64,000 nt of DNA from Modestobacter sp. VKM Ac-2984 (GTDB lineage Bacteria > Actinomycetota > Actinomycetes > Mycobacteriales > Geodermatophilaceae). A program made the translations under genes and the position numbers. The stretch lies in assembly GCF_026967985.1 (NCBI RefSeq), contig NZ_JAPVBJ010000008.1, forward strand, positions 186,001-250,000. The letters run 5' to 3'. Positions 1 through 9,071 of the stretch are shown here, piece after piece (positions within the stretch are counted from its first letter, which is position 1; each line of letters starts with the position of its first letter). Under the pieces are notes generated by a model. The model saw only the letters and a program-made list of their open reading frames with translations. It had not been told where the DNA came from and did no database searches.

Positions 1-1
1 G

Positions 2-685
2 GAGCGCATCCGCGGTGTGTCCGGCGAGCGCACCGTCGTGGACACCACGCGGGCGCAGCTGCTGCACGAGACCGGGCTGCTGCCGCGGTGGTACCTGCCG
101 GAGGCCGACGTGGCGGCCGGGGTCCTGCAGCCCAGTGACACCCGCACCACCTGCCCGTTCAAGGGCGAGGCCCGGTACTGGCACCTGGAGGTCGACGGAC
201 GCCGGGTGGAGGACGCGGCGTGGTCCTACCCGGAGCCCATCGACGGCTGCCCGCCGCTGGCCGGGCTCCTCTCCTTCGACCTGGAGAGCCTGGACTCCTG
301 GTCGATCGAGGACGAGCAGCTGCTCGGGCACCCGCGCGACCCGTTCCACCGGGTGGACGCCCGGCGCTCGTCCCGGCACGTCGTGGTCCGGGTCGGTGAC
401 CAGGTGGTCGCCGACACCTCTGCGCCGATCGCGGTGTTCGAGACCGGGCTGCCGGTGCGCTGGTACGTGCCCGAGGCCGACGTCCGGGCCGAGTTCCTGG
501 AGCCGAGCGACACCACGTCGGAGTGCCCGTACAAGGGCGTGGCGAGCTACGAGCACCTGACCGTCGCCGGCCGGCGGTACGAGGACGCGGTGTGGTGCTA
601 CCGGGAGCCGCTGCTGGAGGCGCTGCCGGCCGCAGGACACCGGTCGTTCGACGGGGACGACATCGAGGTCGAGGTCACCGGCTGA
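2..685 (+). CDS. Tandem DUF427 domain protein, 5' end outside the window
   Basis: The frame is open from base 2, so the true start probably lies upstream; the GTG at 17 would cut into the first domain. Two copies of the DUF427 fold are visible, each with its hallmark of PSDT followed by a Cys-Pro motif: CPFKGEARYW near residue 51 and CPYKGVASY near residue 175. DUF427 proteins are small cytosolic beta-rich proteins with no established reaction. The gene converges with mtgA about 40 bp downstream. Family assignment is firm, function is unknown. Confidence 0.85.
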   Translation, partial: ERIRGVSGERTVVDTTRAQLLHETGLLPRWYLPEADVAAGVLQPSDTRTTCPFKGEARYWHLEVDGRRVEDAAWSYPEPIDGCPPLAGLLSFDLESLDSWSIEDEQLLGHPRDPFHRVDARRSSRHVVVRVGDQVVADTSAPIAVFETGLPVRWYVPEADVRAEFLEPSDTTSECPYKGVASYEHLTVAGRRYEDAVWCYREPLLEALPAAGHRSFDGDDIEVEVTG

Positions 686-724
686 ACCGGGATCGGCCCG
701 GCCGGCGGCCGGGCGTCGCCGTCC

Positions 725-1798
725 TCAGGCGGTGCCCTCCGCGGCGATCAGCTCGGCGACCGCCGCGGGCCGCTGGCTGCAGTCGTCACCGGAGTCCGGC
801 TCGTCGGCGGCCAGCCCCGTGATGCCGACGTCCTCGACGGGCCGGAACCCGAGCCGGTCGAGGTGGCCCGGCAGCCGGTTCTGGGCGTTGACCACGTGCG
901 AACGGGAGAACCAGCCGAGGCCGTCCTCGACGTCGAAGTCGAGCCCACCGCCGGGGGCGCGACGGACGTGCCCGGGGGAGGGCAGCAGCCCGGCGAGCTG
1001 GACCGCCTGGTCCGGGTACAGCGTGTCCGGCGGGGTGTCGAAGTAGTACCAGCTGGCCGCGCAGACGCCGTAGAGCGTGGGGCCGAACTGGGCGTGGTTC
1101 ACGTAGAGCTCGAGCATCCGCCGGTCGTCGACGATCAGCGCCAGCTCTGCGGCCAGGCCGGCCTCCACCGCCTTGCGCCAGGCGCTGAGCTCCTGGTTGA
1201 GGAAGAGGTTCTTGGCCACCTGCTGCGGGATGGTCGACCCGGAGGGGTCGTCCTCGCCGCGCAGGTGCGCCTCCGCGCGGGCCATCAGCCCGTCCCACTC
1301 GAACGCGCCCGAGCGGTAGGGGAGCTGGGCGTCCTCGTGGGCGATGACGGCGGCGAGGAAGTTCCGCGAGACGTGCTCGACCGGCACGGACTGCTGGACG
1401 GCGCCACCGGGGTTGGCCGCCATGAACGCCGTCGTCGGCGGGTCGACCCAGCGCAGCGACACCAGCACCAGCGCCTGGAGGACGAAGACGACGGCGACCA
1501 GCCGGCCGAGTGCCCGGAGGGCGCCGCGACGGCGTCCGCGCCAGGGTCGCCCGGGGCGCGGCTCCGGGGCCGGCGGCGGTGACCCGTCGGCGCGGCCCCC
1601 GCGCCGCCAGCGCCGCTGCGGACGGGGCTGCTCCTCGGCCGGCGGGGGTGGGTACCAGCCGGCGTCCGGCGGCGCGCCGTACCGGTCGTCGCCGTACGGC
1701 GGGAGCCGATCGGACGGGTACGCGGTGCCCACAGATGGCCCGTCGGCCGGGCGGCGGAACCGCGCGGTCGGCCGGCGATCCGGCGGTACGTGGGCCAT
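725..1798 (-). CDS. mtgA: Monofunctional biosynthetic peptidoglycan transglycosylase (GT51)
   Basis: This 357-residue protein should polymerise lipid II into glycan strands on the outer face of the membrane. A cytosolic Pro/Arg-rich tail (residues 1-90) precedes one membrane segment (about 97-117) and a GT51 domain. Motif one is IAHEDAQL, with the presumed catalytic Glu at 155, and motif two is [14 protein letters not shown] (187-200), followed by the conserved [10 protein letters not shown] segment. No transpeptidase domain follows, which separates it from bifunctional PBPs. The ATG at 1798 is chosen because longer readings enter low-complexity sequence antisense to the next gene. It is divergent from the DUF255 gene, with 120 bp between starts. 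Confidence 0.9.
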   Translation of the reverse strand: MAHVPPDRRPTARFRRPADGPSVGTAYPSDRLPPYGDDRYGAPPDAGWYPPPPAEEQPRPQRRWRRGGRADGSPPPAPEPRPGRPWRGRRRGALRALGRLVAVVFVLQALVLVSLRWVDPPTTAFMAANPGGAVQQSVPVEHVSRNFLAAVIAHEDAQLPYRSGAFEWDGLMARAEAHLRGEDDPSGSTIPQQVAKNLFLNQELSAWRKAVEAGLAAELALIVDDRRMLELYVNHAQFGPTLYGVCAASWYYFDTPPDTLYPDQAVQLAGLLPSPGHVRRAPGGGLDFDVEDGLGWFSRSHVVNAQNRLPGHLDRLGFRPVEDVGITGLAADEPDSGDDCSQRPAAVAELIAAEGTA

Positions 1799-1918
1799 GC
1801 GGTGGAGCTCCCGGGGGTCGGCGCGAGCTGCGATCGTACGGGCGCCGGCCCCGCACGTGGCGCCGCTCGGGGTCCGTGGCGCCGTTCGGGCGGGACCGGG
1901 GACGGGAAGGAGAGGGCC

Positions 1919-3925
1919 ATGCCGAACCGTCTCGCCACCGCGACGAGCCCCTACCTGCTGCAGCACGCCGACAACCCGGTCGACTGGCGGGAGTGGGGCC
2001 CCGATGCCTTCGAGGAGGCCCGCCGGCGTGACGTGCCCGTGCTGGTCTCCGTCGGCTACGCGGCGTGCCACTGGTGCCACGTGATGGCGCACGAGTCGTT
2101 CGAGGACCCGGAGACGGCCGCGCAGCTGAACGCCGGCTTCGTCTGCGTGAAGGTCGACCGTGAGGAACGCCCGGACGTCGACAGCGTCTACATGACCGCC
2201 ACCCAGGCGCTGACCGGCCAGGGTGGCTGGCCGATGACGGTCTTCACCACCCCGGACGGCGCTCCGTTCTACTGCGGCACCTACTTCCCGCCCCGCCCGC
2301 ACCCGCAGCTCCCGGCGTTCCGGCAGGTGTTGAGCGCGGTGAGCGAGGCCTGGGCAGGCCGGCGCGGCGAGCTGGAGCAGGCGGGGGAGAGCATCGTCGC
2401 CGGCATCTCCCGCCGCCTGGACCTGGGTGACCCCAGCCCGCTGTCGACCGAGTTCCTGGACCGGGCCGTCGACGCGCTCGCGGACAGCCACGACCGTCGC
2501 GCCGGTGGCTTCGGCGGCGCCCCGAAGTTCCCGCCGTCCATGGTGCTGGAGTTCCTGCTCCGCGCCCACGCCCGCCGGGGTGACGCGACGTCCCTGGGCC
2601 TGGCCGTGCAGACCGCCGAGGCGATGGCCCGCGGCGGCGTGTACGACCAGCTGGCCGGTGGCTTCGCCCGGTACTCCGTCGACGAGGACTGGGTGGTGCC
2701 GCACTTCGAGAAGATGCTCTACGACAACGCCCTGCTGCTGCGGGTCTGTTCACACCTGTGGCGCACCACCGGCGCCGCCTGGGCCCGGCGGGTCGCCGAC
2801 GACACGGCCGGGTTCCTCGTGCGGGACCTCGGCACCGCCGAGGGCGGGTTCGCCTCCGCGCTGGACGCCGACACCGAGGGTGTCGAGGGGCTCACCTACG
2901 TCTGGACCCCGGCTCAGCTGGTCGAGGTGCTCGGGGCCGACGACGGCGCCTGGGCCGCCGAGGTCCTCGGCGTGACGGCCGAGGGCACGTTCGAGCACGG
3001 CAGCTCCACGCTCCAGCTGCGGCGCGACCCGGACGACGCGCCGCGGCTGGCCCGGGTGCGGGCCGCGCTGTCCGTGGCGCGGGCGCAGCGGCCCCAGCCG
3101 GCCCGTGACGACAAGGTGGTCGCCGCCTGGAACGGGCTGGCGATCGCGGCGCTGGCCGACCACGGGGCGCTCGTCGGCGACCAGGACCTGGTCGGGGCCG
3201 CGGTCCGGGCAGCCGAGCTGCTGCACCGGGTCCACTGGGTGGACGGTCGGTTGCGCCGGGTCTCCCGGTACGGCCAGGTCGGCGCCCACGCCGGCGTGCT
3301 CGAAGACCACGGCGACCTCGCCGAGGGGCTGCTGGCGCTGCACGCGGCCACCGCCGACGGGCGGTGGCTGACCTGGGCCGGGGAGCTGCTCGACGTCGTC
3401 GGCGCGCAGTTCGTCGACGGCGAGGGCCGGTGGCACGACACCGCGGCGGACGGCGAGGCCCTCGTCCACCGCCCGTTCGACCCCACCGACGGCCCCACCC
3501 CGGCGGGCATCGCCGCCGCTGCGGGTGCGCTGGTCGGCTATGCGGCGCTGGCCGGCTCGCCGGACCACCGGGCCCGCGGGGAGGCGGCGGTCGCCTCGCT
3601 GGCCCGGCTGGTCGCGCAGGCACCCCGGGCGGCGGGCTGGGCGGCCGCGGTCGGTGAGGCGCTGCTCGCCGGGCCGTTGGAGGTGGCGGTGTCCGGGCCG
3701 GCCGGCCCGGAGCGGGACGCGCTGGCGGCCGCGGCGCGCGCCTCGGTCAGCCCCGGTGCGGTCGTGGTGGCCGGCGAGCCGGACGCGCCGGGGGTGCCGC
3801 TGCTGGCCGGGCGGCCGTTGCAGGACGGCCGCCCGGCCGCCTACGTCTGCCGCGGGTTCGTCTGCTCGGCGCCGGTCACCGAGGTGTCCGCTCTCAGCGC
3901 AGCGATGAGCCCACGCAGCGTCTAA
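1919..3925 (+). CDS. Thioredoxin-fold DUF255 protein (YyaL / SSP411 family)
   Basis: A 668-residue cytosolic protein. The N-terminal thioredoxin-like domain has a CxxC pair (C50-C53 within [16 protein letters not shown]) and the family sequence [10 protein letters not shown]. The remainder is an alpha/alpha-barrel region typical of the YyaL/SSP411 family, with [10 protein letters not shown] and [17 protein letters not shown] motifs. The biochemical role of the family is not settled. The ATG at 1919 has the purine-rich site GGAAGGAGAGGG just upstream. From memory, M. tuberculosis Rv1084 is the equivalent gene and also lies near haemolysin III and cis-prenyltransferase genes. Confidence 0.9.
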   Translation: MPNRLATATSPYLLQHADNPVDWREWGPDAFEEARRRDVPVLVSVGYAACHWCHVMAHESFEDPETAAQLNAGFVCVKVDREERPDVDSVYMTATQALTGQGGWPMTVFTTPDGAPFYCGTYFPPRPHPQLPAFRQVLSAVSEAWAGRRGELEQAGESIVAGISRRLDLGDPSPLSTEFLDRAVDALADSHDRRAGGFGGAPKFPPSMVLEFLLRAHARRGDATSLGLAVQTAEAMARGGVYDQLAGGFARYSVDEDWVVPHFEKMLYDNALLLRVCSHLWRTTGAAWARRVADDTAGFLVRDLGTAEGGFASALDADTEGVEGLTYVWTPAQLVEVLGADDGAWAAEVLGVTAEGTFEHGSSTLQLRRDPDDAPRLARVRAALSVARAQRPQPARDDKVVAAWNGLAIAALADHGALVGDQDLVGAAVRAAELLHRVHWVDGRLRRVSRYGQVGAHAGVLEDHGDLAEGLLALHAATADGRWLTWAGELLDVVGAQFVDGEGRWHDTAADGEALVHRPFDPTDGPTPAGIAAAAGALVGYAALAGSPDHRARGEAAVASLARLVAQAPRAAGWAAAVGEALLAGPLEVAVSGPAGPERDALAAAARASVSPGAVVVAGEPDAPGVPLLAGRPLQDGRPAAYVCRGFVCSAPVTEVSALSAAMSPRSV

Positions 3926-3940
3926 TTACATGATTACAGT
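3925..3940 (+). promoter_or_regulatory. Tandem 8-bp AT-rich repeats, candidate operator and promoter
   Basis: ATTACATG is followed directly by ATTACAGT. The stretch is strikingly AT-rich for this genome and lies between the stop of the DUF255 gene and the start of a ribbon-helix-helix gene. Ribbon-helix-helix repressors commonly bind short tandem repeats, and TACAGT also fits a TAnnnT -10 element. The operator role is an inference. Confidence 0.4.
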
Positions 3941-3971
3941 GCATGGTGTCCGAACCGAACGAGGAGGAACC

Positions 3972-4550
3972 GTGCACGCACACCACCGCTTCCCACCCGA
4001 GGGCTTCCCCGGCCGCGGGCGTGCCCGTGGCCGCGCGGCGGACACCCCACCGCCGGTCGAGCGTGCCGAGGTCGCCGGCTGGTTCGCCGGCCGGCTGCCC
4101 GACGAGTGGTTCACCGGCCCGGTCGACCTGGCCGTCGACCGCGACGAGATCACCGTCGTGGGGTCGGTCCCCGAGCCCGACGTGGGCGACGGCGACCCCG
4201 CGGCCGCCCGGGCCGGCCGGGTCGCCCGCTTCCGCGAGGAGACCCGTGGCCAGCGGATGGCGATCGCCGACGCCGCCCAGGAGCGCTACGGCCGGTCGGT
4301 GGCCTGGGGGGCGTCCTGCGGCGACGTCCGGGAGCTGTTCACCACGCTGTCGGTGCCGGTGATGACCCGGCTGCGCCAGCCCGAGCGCCTGGTCCTCGAC
4401 ACCCTGGTCGACGCCGGCGTGGCCCGGTCCCGGTCCGAGGCCCTGGTCTGGGCCGTGCGCCTGGTCGGCGAGCACGCCGAGGACTGGCTGGCCGAGCTGC
4501 GGCAGGCGATGGCCGCCGTGGAGGAGGTGCGTGCCCGGGGTCCCCAGTAG
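3972..4550 (+). CDS. Uncharacterised protein with C-terminal ribbon-helix-helix segment
   Basis: A 192-residue protein. The GTG at 3972 is chosen because GAGGAGG (3961-3967) sits at good spacing; the upstream ATG at 3930 has no ribosome site. The first 30 residues are His/Arg/Gly-rich. A middle segment with WFAGRLPDEWFTGPVDLAVDRDEI resembles no family I can name. Residues about 130-180 read as a ribbon-helix-helix fold: a strand (VPVMTRL), a helix (RLVLDTLVDAGV) and RSRSEALVWAVRLV. It may be a small DNA-binding regulator, possibly autoregulatory through the repeats just upstream. No toxin partner is visible next to it. Confidence 0.7.
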   Translation: MHAHHRFPPEGFPGRGRARGRAADTPPPVERAEVAGWFAGRLPDEWFTGPVDLAVDRDEITVVGSVPEPDVGDGDPAAARAGRVARFREETRGQRMAIADAAQERYGRSVAWGASCGDVRELFTTLSVPVMTRLRQPERLVLDTLVDAGVARSRSEALVWAVRLVGEHAEDWLAELRQAMAAVEEVRARGPQ

Positions 4551-4592
4551 GACGCCCGTGGGCCTGTGCGCGGATCGGGGACACTGGGCCTC

Positions 4593-5843
4593 GTGCCCCA
4601 CACCGCAGAGCCCACCGACACCGACGTGCTCGTGGTGGGGGCCGGTCCGGCCGGTGCGGCTGCCGCTGCGTGGGCCGCACGCGGTGGCGCCGACGTCGTG
4701 CTCGCAGACGCCGCCGTCTTCCCCCGGGACAAGACCTGCGGTGACGGGCTGACCCCTCGGGCCATCGCCGAGCTCGACCGGCTCGGGCTCGGCGACTGGG
4801 TGCGCTCGCACGGCCGTAACCGGGGGCTGCGGGCGGCCGGCTTCGGGCAGGAGCTGCTGCTGCCCTGGCCCGGTGGCGCGCTGCCCGACCACGGCGGCGC
4901 GGTCCCGCGCACGGAGCTGGACGACCGGATCCGGTCGGTCGCGCTGGACGCCGGGGCCACCCCGCTGGAGGGTGCCCGGGCGGTGGACGTCGAGCGGGAC
5001 GGCGACCGGGTGGGCGCGGTGGCGTTCCGCCGTCCCGACGGGTCGACGACGACCGTCCGCTGCCGCCGGCTCGTCGTGGCCGACGGCGTCCGCTCCCCGC
5101 TGGGCCGGGTGCTCGGCCGGGAGTGGCACCGCGACACCGTCTACGGCGTGGCCGCGCGCGGCTACGTGCGCTCGGGGCGCAGCGACGACGAGTGGATCAG
5201 CTCGCACCTGGAGCTCCGCGGCGCCGAGGGGGAGCTGCTGTCGGGCTACGGCTGGGTGTTCCCGCTGGGGGCCGAGCGCGGTGAGGTGAACGTCGGCGTC
5301 GGCACCCTGGCCACCGAGCGCCGCCCGGCCGAGGTGGGGCTGCGCAGCCTGCTGGAGCTCTACACCGACCAGCGGCGCGCGGAGTGGCAGATCGAGGGCG
5401 CCGTCCAGGCCCCCGCCAGCGCGCTGCTGCCGATGGGCGGGGCGGTCTCCGGTGTGGCCGGGCGCAACTGGGCGCTGGTCGGCGACGCCGCGGGGTGCGT
5501 GAACCCGCTCAACGGCGAGGGCATCGACTACGGGCTGGAGACCGGCCGCAGCGTGGTGGAGCTGTTCGACGAGGACGACTGGTCGCAGGCCTGGCCCACG
5601 ACGCTGCGGCGGCACTACGGCGAGGCGTTCTCCATCGCCCGCCGGCTGGCCGGGCTGCTCACCGTGCCGCGTTTCCTGCCGGCCGCCGGGCCCGTGGGGA
5701 TGCGCTCCCGGGTACTGATGACCGTCGCGCTGCGGGTCATGGGCAACCTGGTGACGGACGCCGACCGGGACCTCACCGCACGGCTGTGGCGCCGGGCCGG
5801 CCGGCTGTCGGTGCGCCTGGACGACCGCCCGCCCTTCAGCTGA
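4593..5843 (+). CDS. Geranylgeranyl reductase family FAD-dependent oxidoreductase
   Basis: A 416-residue flavoprotein of the geranylgeranyl reductase / FixC-like family, which reduces polyprenyl chains or oxidises related lipophilic substrates. The FAD-binding dinucleotide motif VVGAGPAG is at residues 14-21, followed by the family sequence RDKTCGDGLTPRA. The second FAD motif, LVGDAAGCVNPLNGEGIDYGLETG, lies near residue 300. In actinobacteria such proteins are often associated with menaquinone or polyprenol saturation, but the substrate cannot be read here. GACACT at 4580-4585 ends 7 nt before the GTG at 4593, which suggests leaderless transcription. Confidence 0.85.
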   Translation: MPHTAEPTDTDVLVVGAGPAGAAAAAWAARGGADVVLADAAVFPRDKTCGDGLTPRAIAELDRLGLGDWVRSHGRNRGLRAAGFGQELLLPWPGGALPDHGGAVPRTELDDRIRSVALDAGATPLEGARAVDVERDGDRVGAVAFRRPDGSTTTVRCRRLVVADGVRSPLGRVLGREWHRDTVYGVAARGYVRSGRSDDEWISSHLELRGAEGELLSGYGWVFPLGAERGEVNVGVGTLATERRPAEVGLRSLLELYTDQRRAEWQIEGAVQAPASALLPMGGAVSGVAGRNWALVGDAAGCVNPLNGEGIDYGLETGRSVVELFDEDDWSQAWPTTLRRHYGEAFSIARRLAGLLTVPRFLPAAGPVGMRSRVLMTVALRVMGNLVTDADRDLTARLWRRAGRLSVRLDDRPPFS

Positions 5844-5896
5844 GCGGCTCGCCCGGCGGGCCGGGCGTGCGGCGCGCCGGACGGCTGCTGGGCCGC

Positions 5897-5915
5897 TACT
5901 GCGTTCTGCGCAGTA
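5897..5915. promoter_or_regulatory. Perfect inverted repeat upstream of padR, candidate operator
   Basis: TACTGCG, a 5-bp spacer (TTCTG) and CGCAGTA form a perfect 7-bp inverted repeat 34 bp before the padR start. PadR proteins usually repress their own promoters through such dyads. Binding by this PadR is an inference. Confidence 0.5.
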
Positions 5916-5949
5916 CTGTGCGGTGCACCGACCAACCCGGAGGACGTCG

Positions 5950-6285
5950 ATGGACACCACGCAACTGCTCAAAGGGGTGCTGGACCTCGCCGTCCTCGCG
6001 GTGCTGGACGGCGAGGACGGCTACGGCTACGACGTCGTCCGGCGGCTGCGGGCGGCCGGGCTGGAGGAGGTCGGCGACGCCTCGGTCTACGGCACCCTGC
6101 GGCGGCTGTACGCCGCCGGGCACCTGACCAGCTACGTCGTCCCCTCGGCCGAGGGGCCGCACCGCAAGTACTACGGCCTCAACGTCTCCGGGCGGGCACA
6201 GCTGGAGATGGCGACCAAGACCTGGCACGGCTTCGCCGACACGATGGCGGCCCTGCTGCAGACCGATCCGGAGGTGGCGGCATGA
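5950..6285 (+). CDS. PadR family transcriptional regulator
   Basis: A 111-residue winged-helix regulator. The PadR layout is complete: TTQLLKGVLDLAVLAVL, then DGYGYDVVRRL, the recognition region SVYGTLRRLYAAGHL and the wing SAEGPHRKYYGL. The short C-terminal helix fits the small PadR subgroup (PadR-s2). CGGAGGA lies just before the ATG. Its stop overlaps the next start by 4 bp (ATGA), so it is co-transcribed with a HAAS-type membrane protein, a common pairing in Gram-positive bacteria. An inverted repeat just upstream suggests autoregulation. Confidence 0.9.
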   Translation: MDTTQLLKGVLDLAVLAVLDGEDGYGYDVVRRLRAAGLEEVGDASVYGTLRRLYAAGHLTSYVVPSAEGPHRKYYGLNVSGRAQLEMATKTWHGFADTMAALLQTDPEVAA

Positions 6286-7271
6286 CCGGTGCGACGAGTG
6301 TGGGCCGGCAGGCCGAGGTGCGGGAGTACGCGGCGGCGGTGCGCGCGGCGCTGACCGACGTCCCGGCCGACCGGTGCGAGGAGCTGCTCGAGGACCTCGA
6401 GGACCACCTGGCGGAGGTGGCGGCGGACGGCGACGCGCCGCTCGAGTTCCGGCTGGGCTCGCCTCGTCACTACGCCGACGAGCTGCGGGCCGCCGCTGCC
6501 CTGCCCGCCGCGCCGGCGCCCGAGCACGAGCAGGTCGGGCTGACCGAGCTGGCCGAGCGGGTCCGGGCGTGGGAGCCGGTGCGGCAGGTCGAGGCGTTCC
6601 TCCCCGAGCTGCGCCCGGCGTGGTGGGTGGTGCGCGCCTGGGCCGCCGTGACCGCGGTCGACGTGGTCTTCGTGGGGGGCACGTCCTTCCCGGTGCCCAC
6701 CCTCGGGCTCGGCCCGGTCGGCCTGCTCGTCACCGGCGCGGCGATCGCCTGGTCGGTGCGGCTGGGCCTGCGCGCCCGGGCGGAGCAGCGCGAGCCGGGG
6801 CACCGTGCCGCGCTGGTCAACGCCGGGCTGGGGGTGCTGACGCTGGTCGCGCTGGTCGGCCTGGCCGACGGGCCCGGCGTCGCCACTGCCGAGACGGTGT
6901 ACGTCGACGACCCGCAGCCCGACCACCTGGTGCACGAGGACGGCACGCCGATCACGAACATCCTGCCGTTCTCCTCGACCGGTGAACCGCTGCGCGGAGT
7001 GCTGCTCTACGACCAGGACGGGCGGCCGATCGACGGCCTCGCCGACGTGACGATCGACGGCGACCAGGTCGAGACGGTGCCGAACGCGCCGTTGCAGCCG
7101 GGCAACGCCTATCCGCAGCAGCGCCAGGTGCGGGACTGGGACGAGTACGGCCAGGAGACCGTCGTCCCGATGCCCCTGCCGAGCACCGCACCCACGAGCG
7201 GGGCGGAACCGGCGCCGTCCGTGCCGGGGGAGACCCCGGCGACCGACCCGGGGGCGCCGCCGACGCCGTGA
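6282..7271 (+). CDS. HAAS / DUF1700-like membrane protein paired with PadR
   Basis: A 329-residue protein translationally coupled to padR. The N-terminal helical segment (about residues 8-70, with LTDVPADRCEELLEDLEDHLAEV and a FRLGSPRHYADELRAA stretch) matches the HAAS/DUF1700 pattern found beside PadR regulators. Three hydrophobic segments follow between about residues 112 and 205. The C-terminal third is an extracytoplasmic Pro/Asp-rich domain ending in a PTSG...PGAPPTP tail. It may transmit envelope stress to PadR, but the ligand and direction of control are unknown. Confidence 0.65.
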   Translation: MTGATSVGRQAEVREYAAAVRAALTDVPADRCEELLEDLEDHLAEVAADGDAPLEFRLGSPRHYADELRAAAALPAAPAPEHEQVGLTELAERVRAWEPVRQVEAFLPELRPAWWVVRAWAAVTAVDVVFVGGTSFPVPTLGLGPVGLLVTGAAIAWSVRLGLRARAEQREPGHRAALVNAGLGVLTLVALVGLADGPGVATAETVYVDDPQPDHLVHEDGTPITNILPFSSTGEPLRGVLLYDQDGRPIDGLADVTIDGDQVETVPNAPLQPGNAYPQQRQVRDWDEYGQETVVPMPLPSTAPTSGAEPAPSVPGETPATDPGAPPTP

Positions 7272-7284
7272 GCGGCCGGGCGGC

Positions 7285-8118
7285 TCAGGCGAGCGGGGAG
7301 TTGTAGAGCGCGAACCAGACGGCGATGTAGTGGCAGATGGCGGCCACGATCGTCATCGCGTGGAACACCTCGTGGTAGCCGAAGGTCCCCGGCCAGGGGT
7401 TGGGCCGCTTGCTCGCGTAGGCGATCGCGCCGACGCTGTAGAGCAGTCCGCCGACGGCCAGCAGCACCATCGCGGTGACGCCGACCAGCTGCAGGATGTC
7501 GACCATCACGAACACCGCCGCCCAGCCCAGCGCCAGGTAGATGGGCACCCCCAACCAGCGGGGCGCGTGCGGCCAGACCACCTTCAGGGCCACGCCCAGC
7601 GCGGCGCCGGCCCAGACCAGGCCCAGCAGCCACCAGCCGGTCGGCTCAGGGACGGCGAGCAGTGCGAACGGTGTGTAGGTGCCGGCGATGAACACGAAGA
7701 TCATCGAGTGGTCGGCGCGCTTCATCAGCTTCCAGCCGCGCGGTGACCAGCGACGGCGGTGGTACAGCGCGCTGACCCCGAAGAGCCCGAGGATGGTGAC
7801 GCAGTACAGCGCCACCGACCAGCCGGCCCGGGCGCCCTGCACGGCGGCGATCGGGATGAGCACCGCGCCGGCGACGATCGAGCCGAAGAACGCGAACAGG
7901 TGCAGCCAGCCCCGCATCCGCGGGCGGGTGTCGGGGTGGTCGGGGTCGCCGTGCTCGGCCAGTGTCCACGGGCCCTGGCCGTGGGCCTGGCGCTCGACGG
8001 ACTCGACCCGTTCGCCCTCTTCGCGGACGGTGGAGATCGCCTCGTCGGCCGGTGCCTGGAGCTCGGCGCCGTCGGCGGTGATCCGGACGTGGTCCTCGCG
8101 GTCTGAGGAGACGCTCAT
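7285..8118 (-). CDS. Haemolysin III family (PAQR-like) membrane protein
   Basis: A 277-residue integral membrane protein with about seven hydrophobic segments after a charged N-terminal tail of about 65 residues. The metal-binding PAQR residues are present: SALYH followed by KRADHSMIFVFIAGTYTP, and GYHEVFHAMTIVAAICHY near the C-terminus. Members include Bacillus haemolysin III and E. coli YqfA; haemolytic activity is not general, and a hydrolase-like zinc site is proposed for the superfamily. It is divergent from the cis-prenyltransferase gene, the order I recall for M. tuberculosis Rv1085c-Rv1086. Confidence 0.9.
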   Translation of the reverse strand: MSVSSDREDHVRITADGAELQAPADEAISTVREEGERVESVERQAHGQGPWTLAEHGDPDHPDTRPRMRGWLHLFAFFGSIVAGAVLIPIAAVQGARAGWSVALYCVTILGLFGVSALYHRRRWSPRGWKLMKRADHSMIFVFIAGTYTPFALLAVPEPTGWWLLGLVWAGAALGVALKVVWPHAPRWLGVPIYLALGWAAVFVMVDILQLVGVTAMVLLAVGGLLYSVGAIAYASKRPNPWPGTFGYHEVFHAMTIVAAICHYIAVWFALYNSPLA

Positions 8119-8232
8119 GAGCCGAGGTTACGGAGCGGTGGGTACCGCGTCATCCCGGACGGCTTGTGACCTTGCTGGGAGACGCGCAGGTCGGCCTCGG
8201 CGCGCGGTCCGACCACAGCAGGGGACGGCACC

Positions 8233-8238
8233 TAGGGT
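8233..8238 (+). promoter_or_regulatory. TAGGGT -10 element of a probable leaderless transcript
   Basis: TAGGGT matches the actinobacterial -10 pattern TAnnnT and ends 6 nt before the GTG at 8245, so transcription should begin at the start codon itself. No Shine-Dalgarno sequence precedes the GTG, which agrees with leaderless translation. Confidence 0.6.
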
Positions 8239-8244
8239 GAGGGC

Positions 8245-9024
8245 GTGGGGGTGCGCGCGAAGGTCCGGGACGCACTCACCCTCGTCTACGAGCAGCGGCT
8301 GGCGCGCCAGCTGCTCGGCGCCGACACCCCGCGGCACGTCGGCGTCATCATCGACGGGAACCGACGCTGGGCCCGGGCCATCGGCCTGGAGGACGTCAGC
8401 GAGGGGCACCGCCGCGGCGCGGACAAGATCGCCGACCTGCTCTCCTGGTGCGACGAGGCCGGGGTGGAGGTCGTCACCCTCTTCCTGCTCTCCACCGACA
8501 ACCTGACCCGCCCGGCTCCCGAGCTCACCCCGTTGCTGCGGATCATCGAGGGCGTCGCCTGTGACCTGGCCGGCCCGGACCGGCGGTGGCACCTGCGGGC
8601 GGTCGGCGCACTGGAGCTCCTGCCCCCGGAGACCGTCGGCGTCCTCACCCGGGCCGAGCGCGACACCCGGGACCGGCCGGGGGCGACGGTGAACCTCGCG
8701 GTCGGCTACGGCGGCCGCCGGGAGATCGCCGACGCCGTGCGCTCGCTGCTGGCCGAGCACGTCCGGCGGGGGACGACGCTGCCGGAGCTGATCGAGGTGC
8801 TCGACGCCGACCAGATCGCCGAGCACCTGTACACCCGCGGGCAGCCCGACCCGGACCTGGTGATCCGCACCAGCGGTGAGCAGCGGCTCTCCGGCTTCCT
8901 CACCTGGCAGACCGCCCACTCGGAGTTCTACTTCACCGATGTCTACTGGCCGGAGTTCCGCCGGGTCGACTTCCTGCGGGCGCTGCGTGCCTACGCCGCC
9001 CGGCACCGCCGCTTCGGCGGCTGA
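8245..9024 (+). CDS. uppS: Isoprenyl transferase (short-chain cis-prenyl diphosphate synthase)
   Basis: A 259-residue cis-prenyltransferase that condenses isopentenyl diphosphate with an allylic diphosphate. The catalytic motif HVGVIIDGNRRWAR is at residues 31-44, with the key Asp at 38. The downstream signature PDLVIRTSGEQRLSGFL...SEFYFTDVYWPEF carries the conserved Arg, Ser and Glu residues. The order next to haemolysin III matches what I recall for M. tuberculosis Rv1086, which makes short Z,E-farnesyl diphosphate, so a short-chain product is more likely than undecaprenyl diphosphate. Chain length cannot be read with certainty from sequence. Confidence 0.9.
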   Translation: MGVRAKVRDALTLVYEQRLARQLLGADTPRHVGVIIDGNRRWARAIGLEDVSEGHRRGADKIADLLSWCDEAGVEVVTLFLLSTDNLTRPAPELTPLLRIIEGVACDLAGPDRRWHLRAVGALELLPPETVGVLTRAERDTRDRPGATVNLAVGYGGRREIADAVRSLLAEHVRRGTTLPELIEVLDADQIAEHLYTRGQPDPDLVIRTSGEQRLSGFLTWQTAHSEFYFTDVYWPEFRRVDFLRALRAYAARHRRFGG

Positions 9025-9071
9025 CCCGGGGCTGTCCGGGAGGTCGGTCCGCGGGCTGAGAGACTCGGGGC

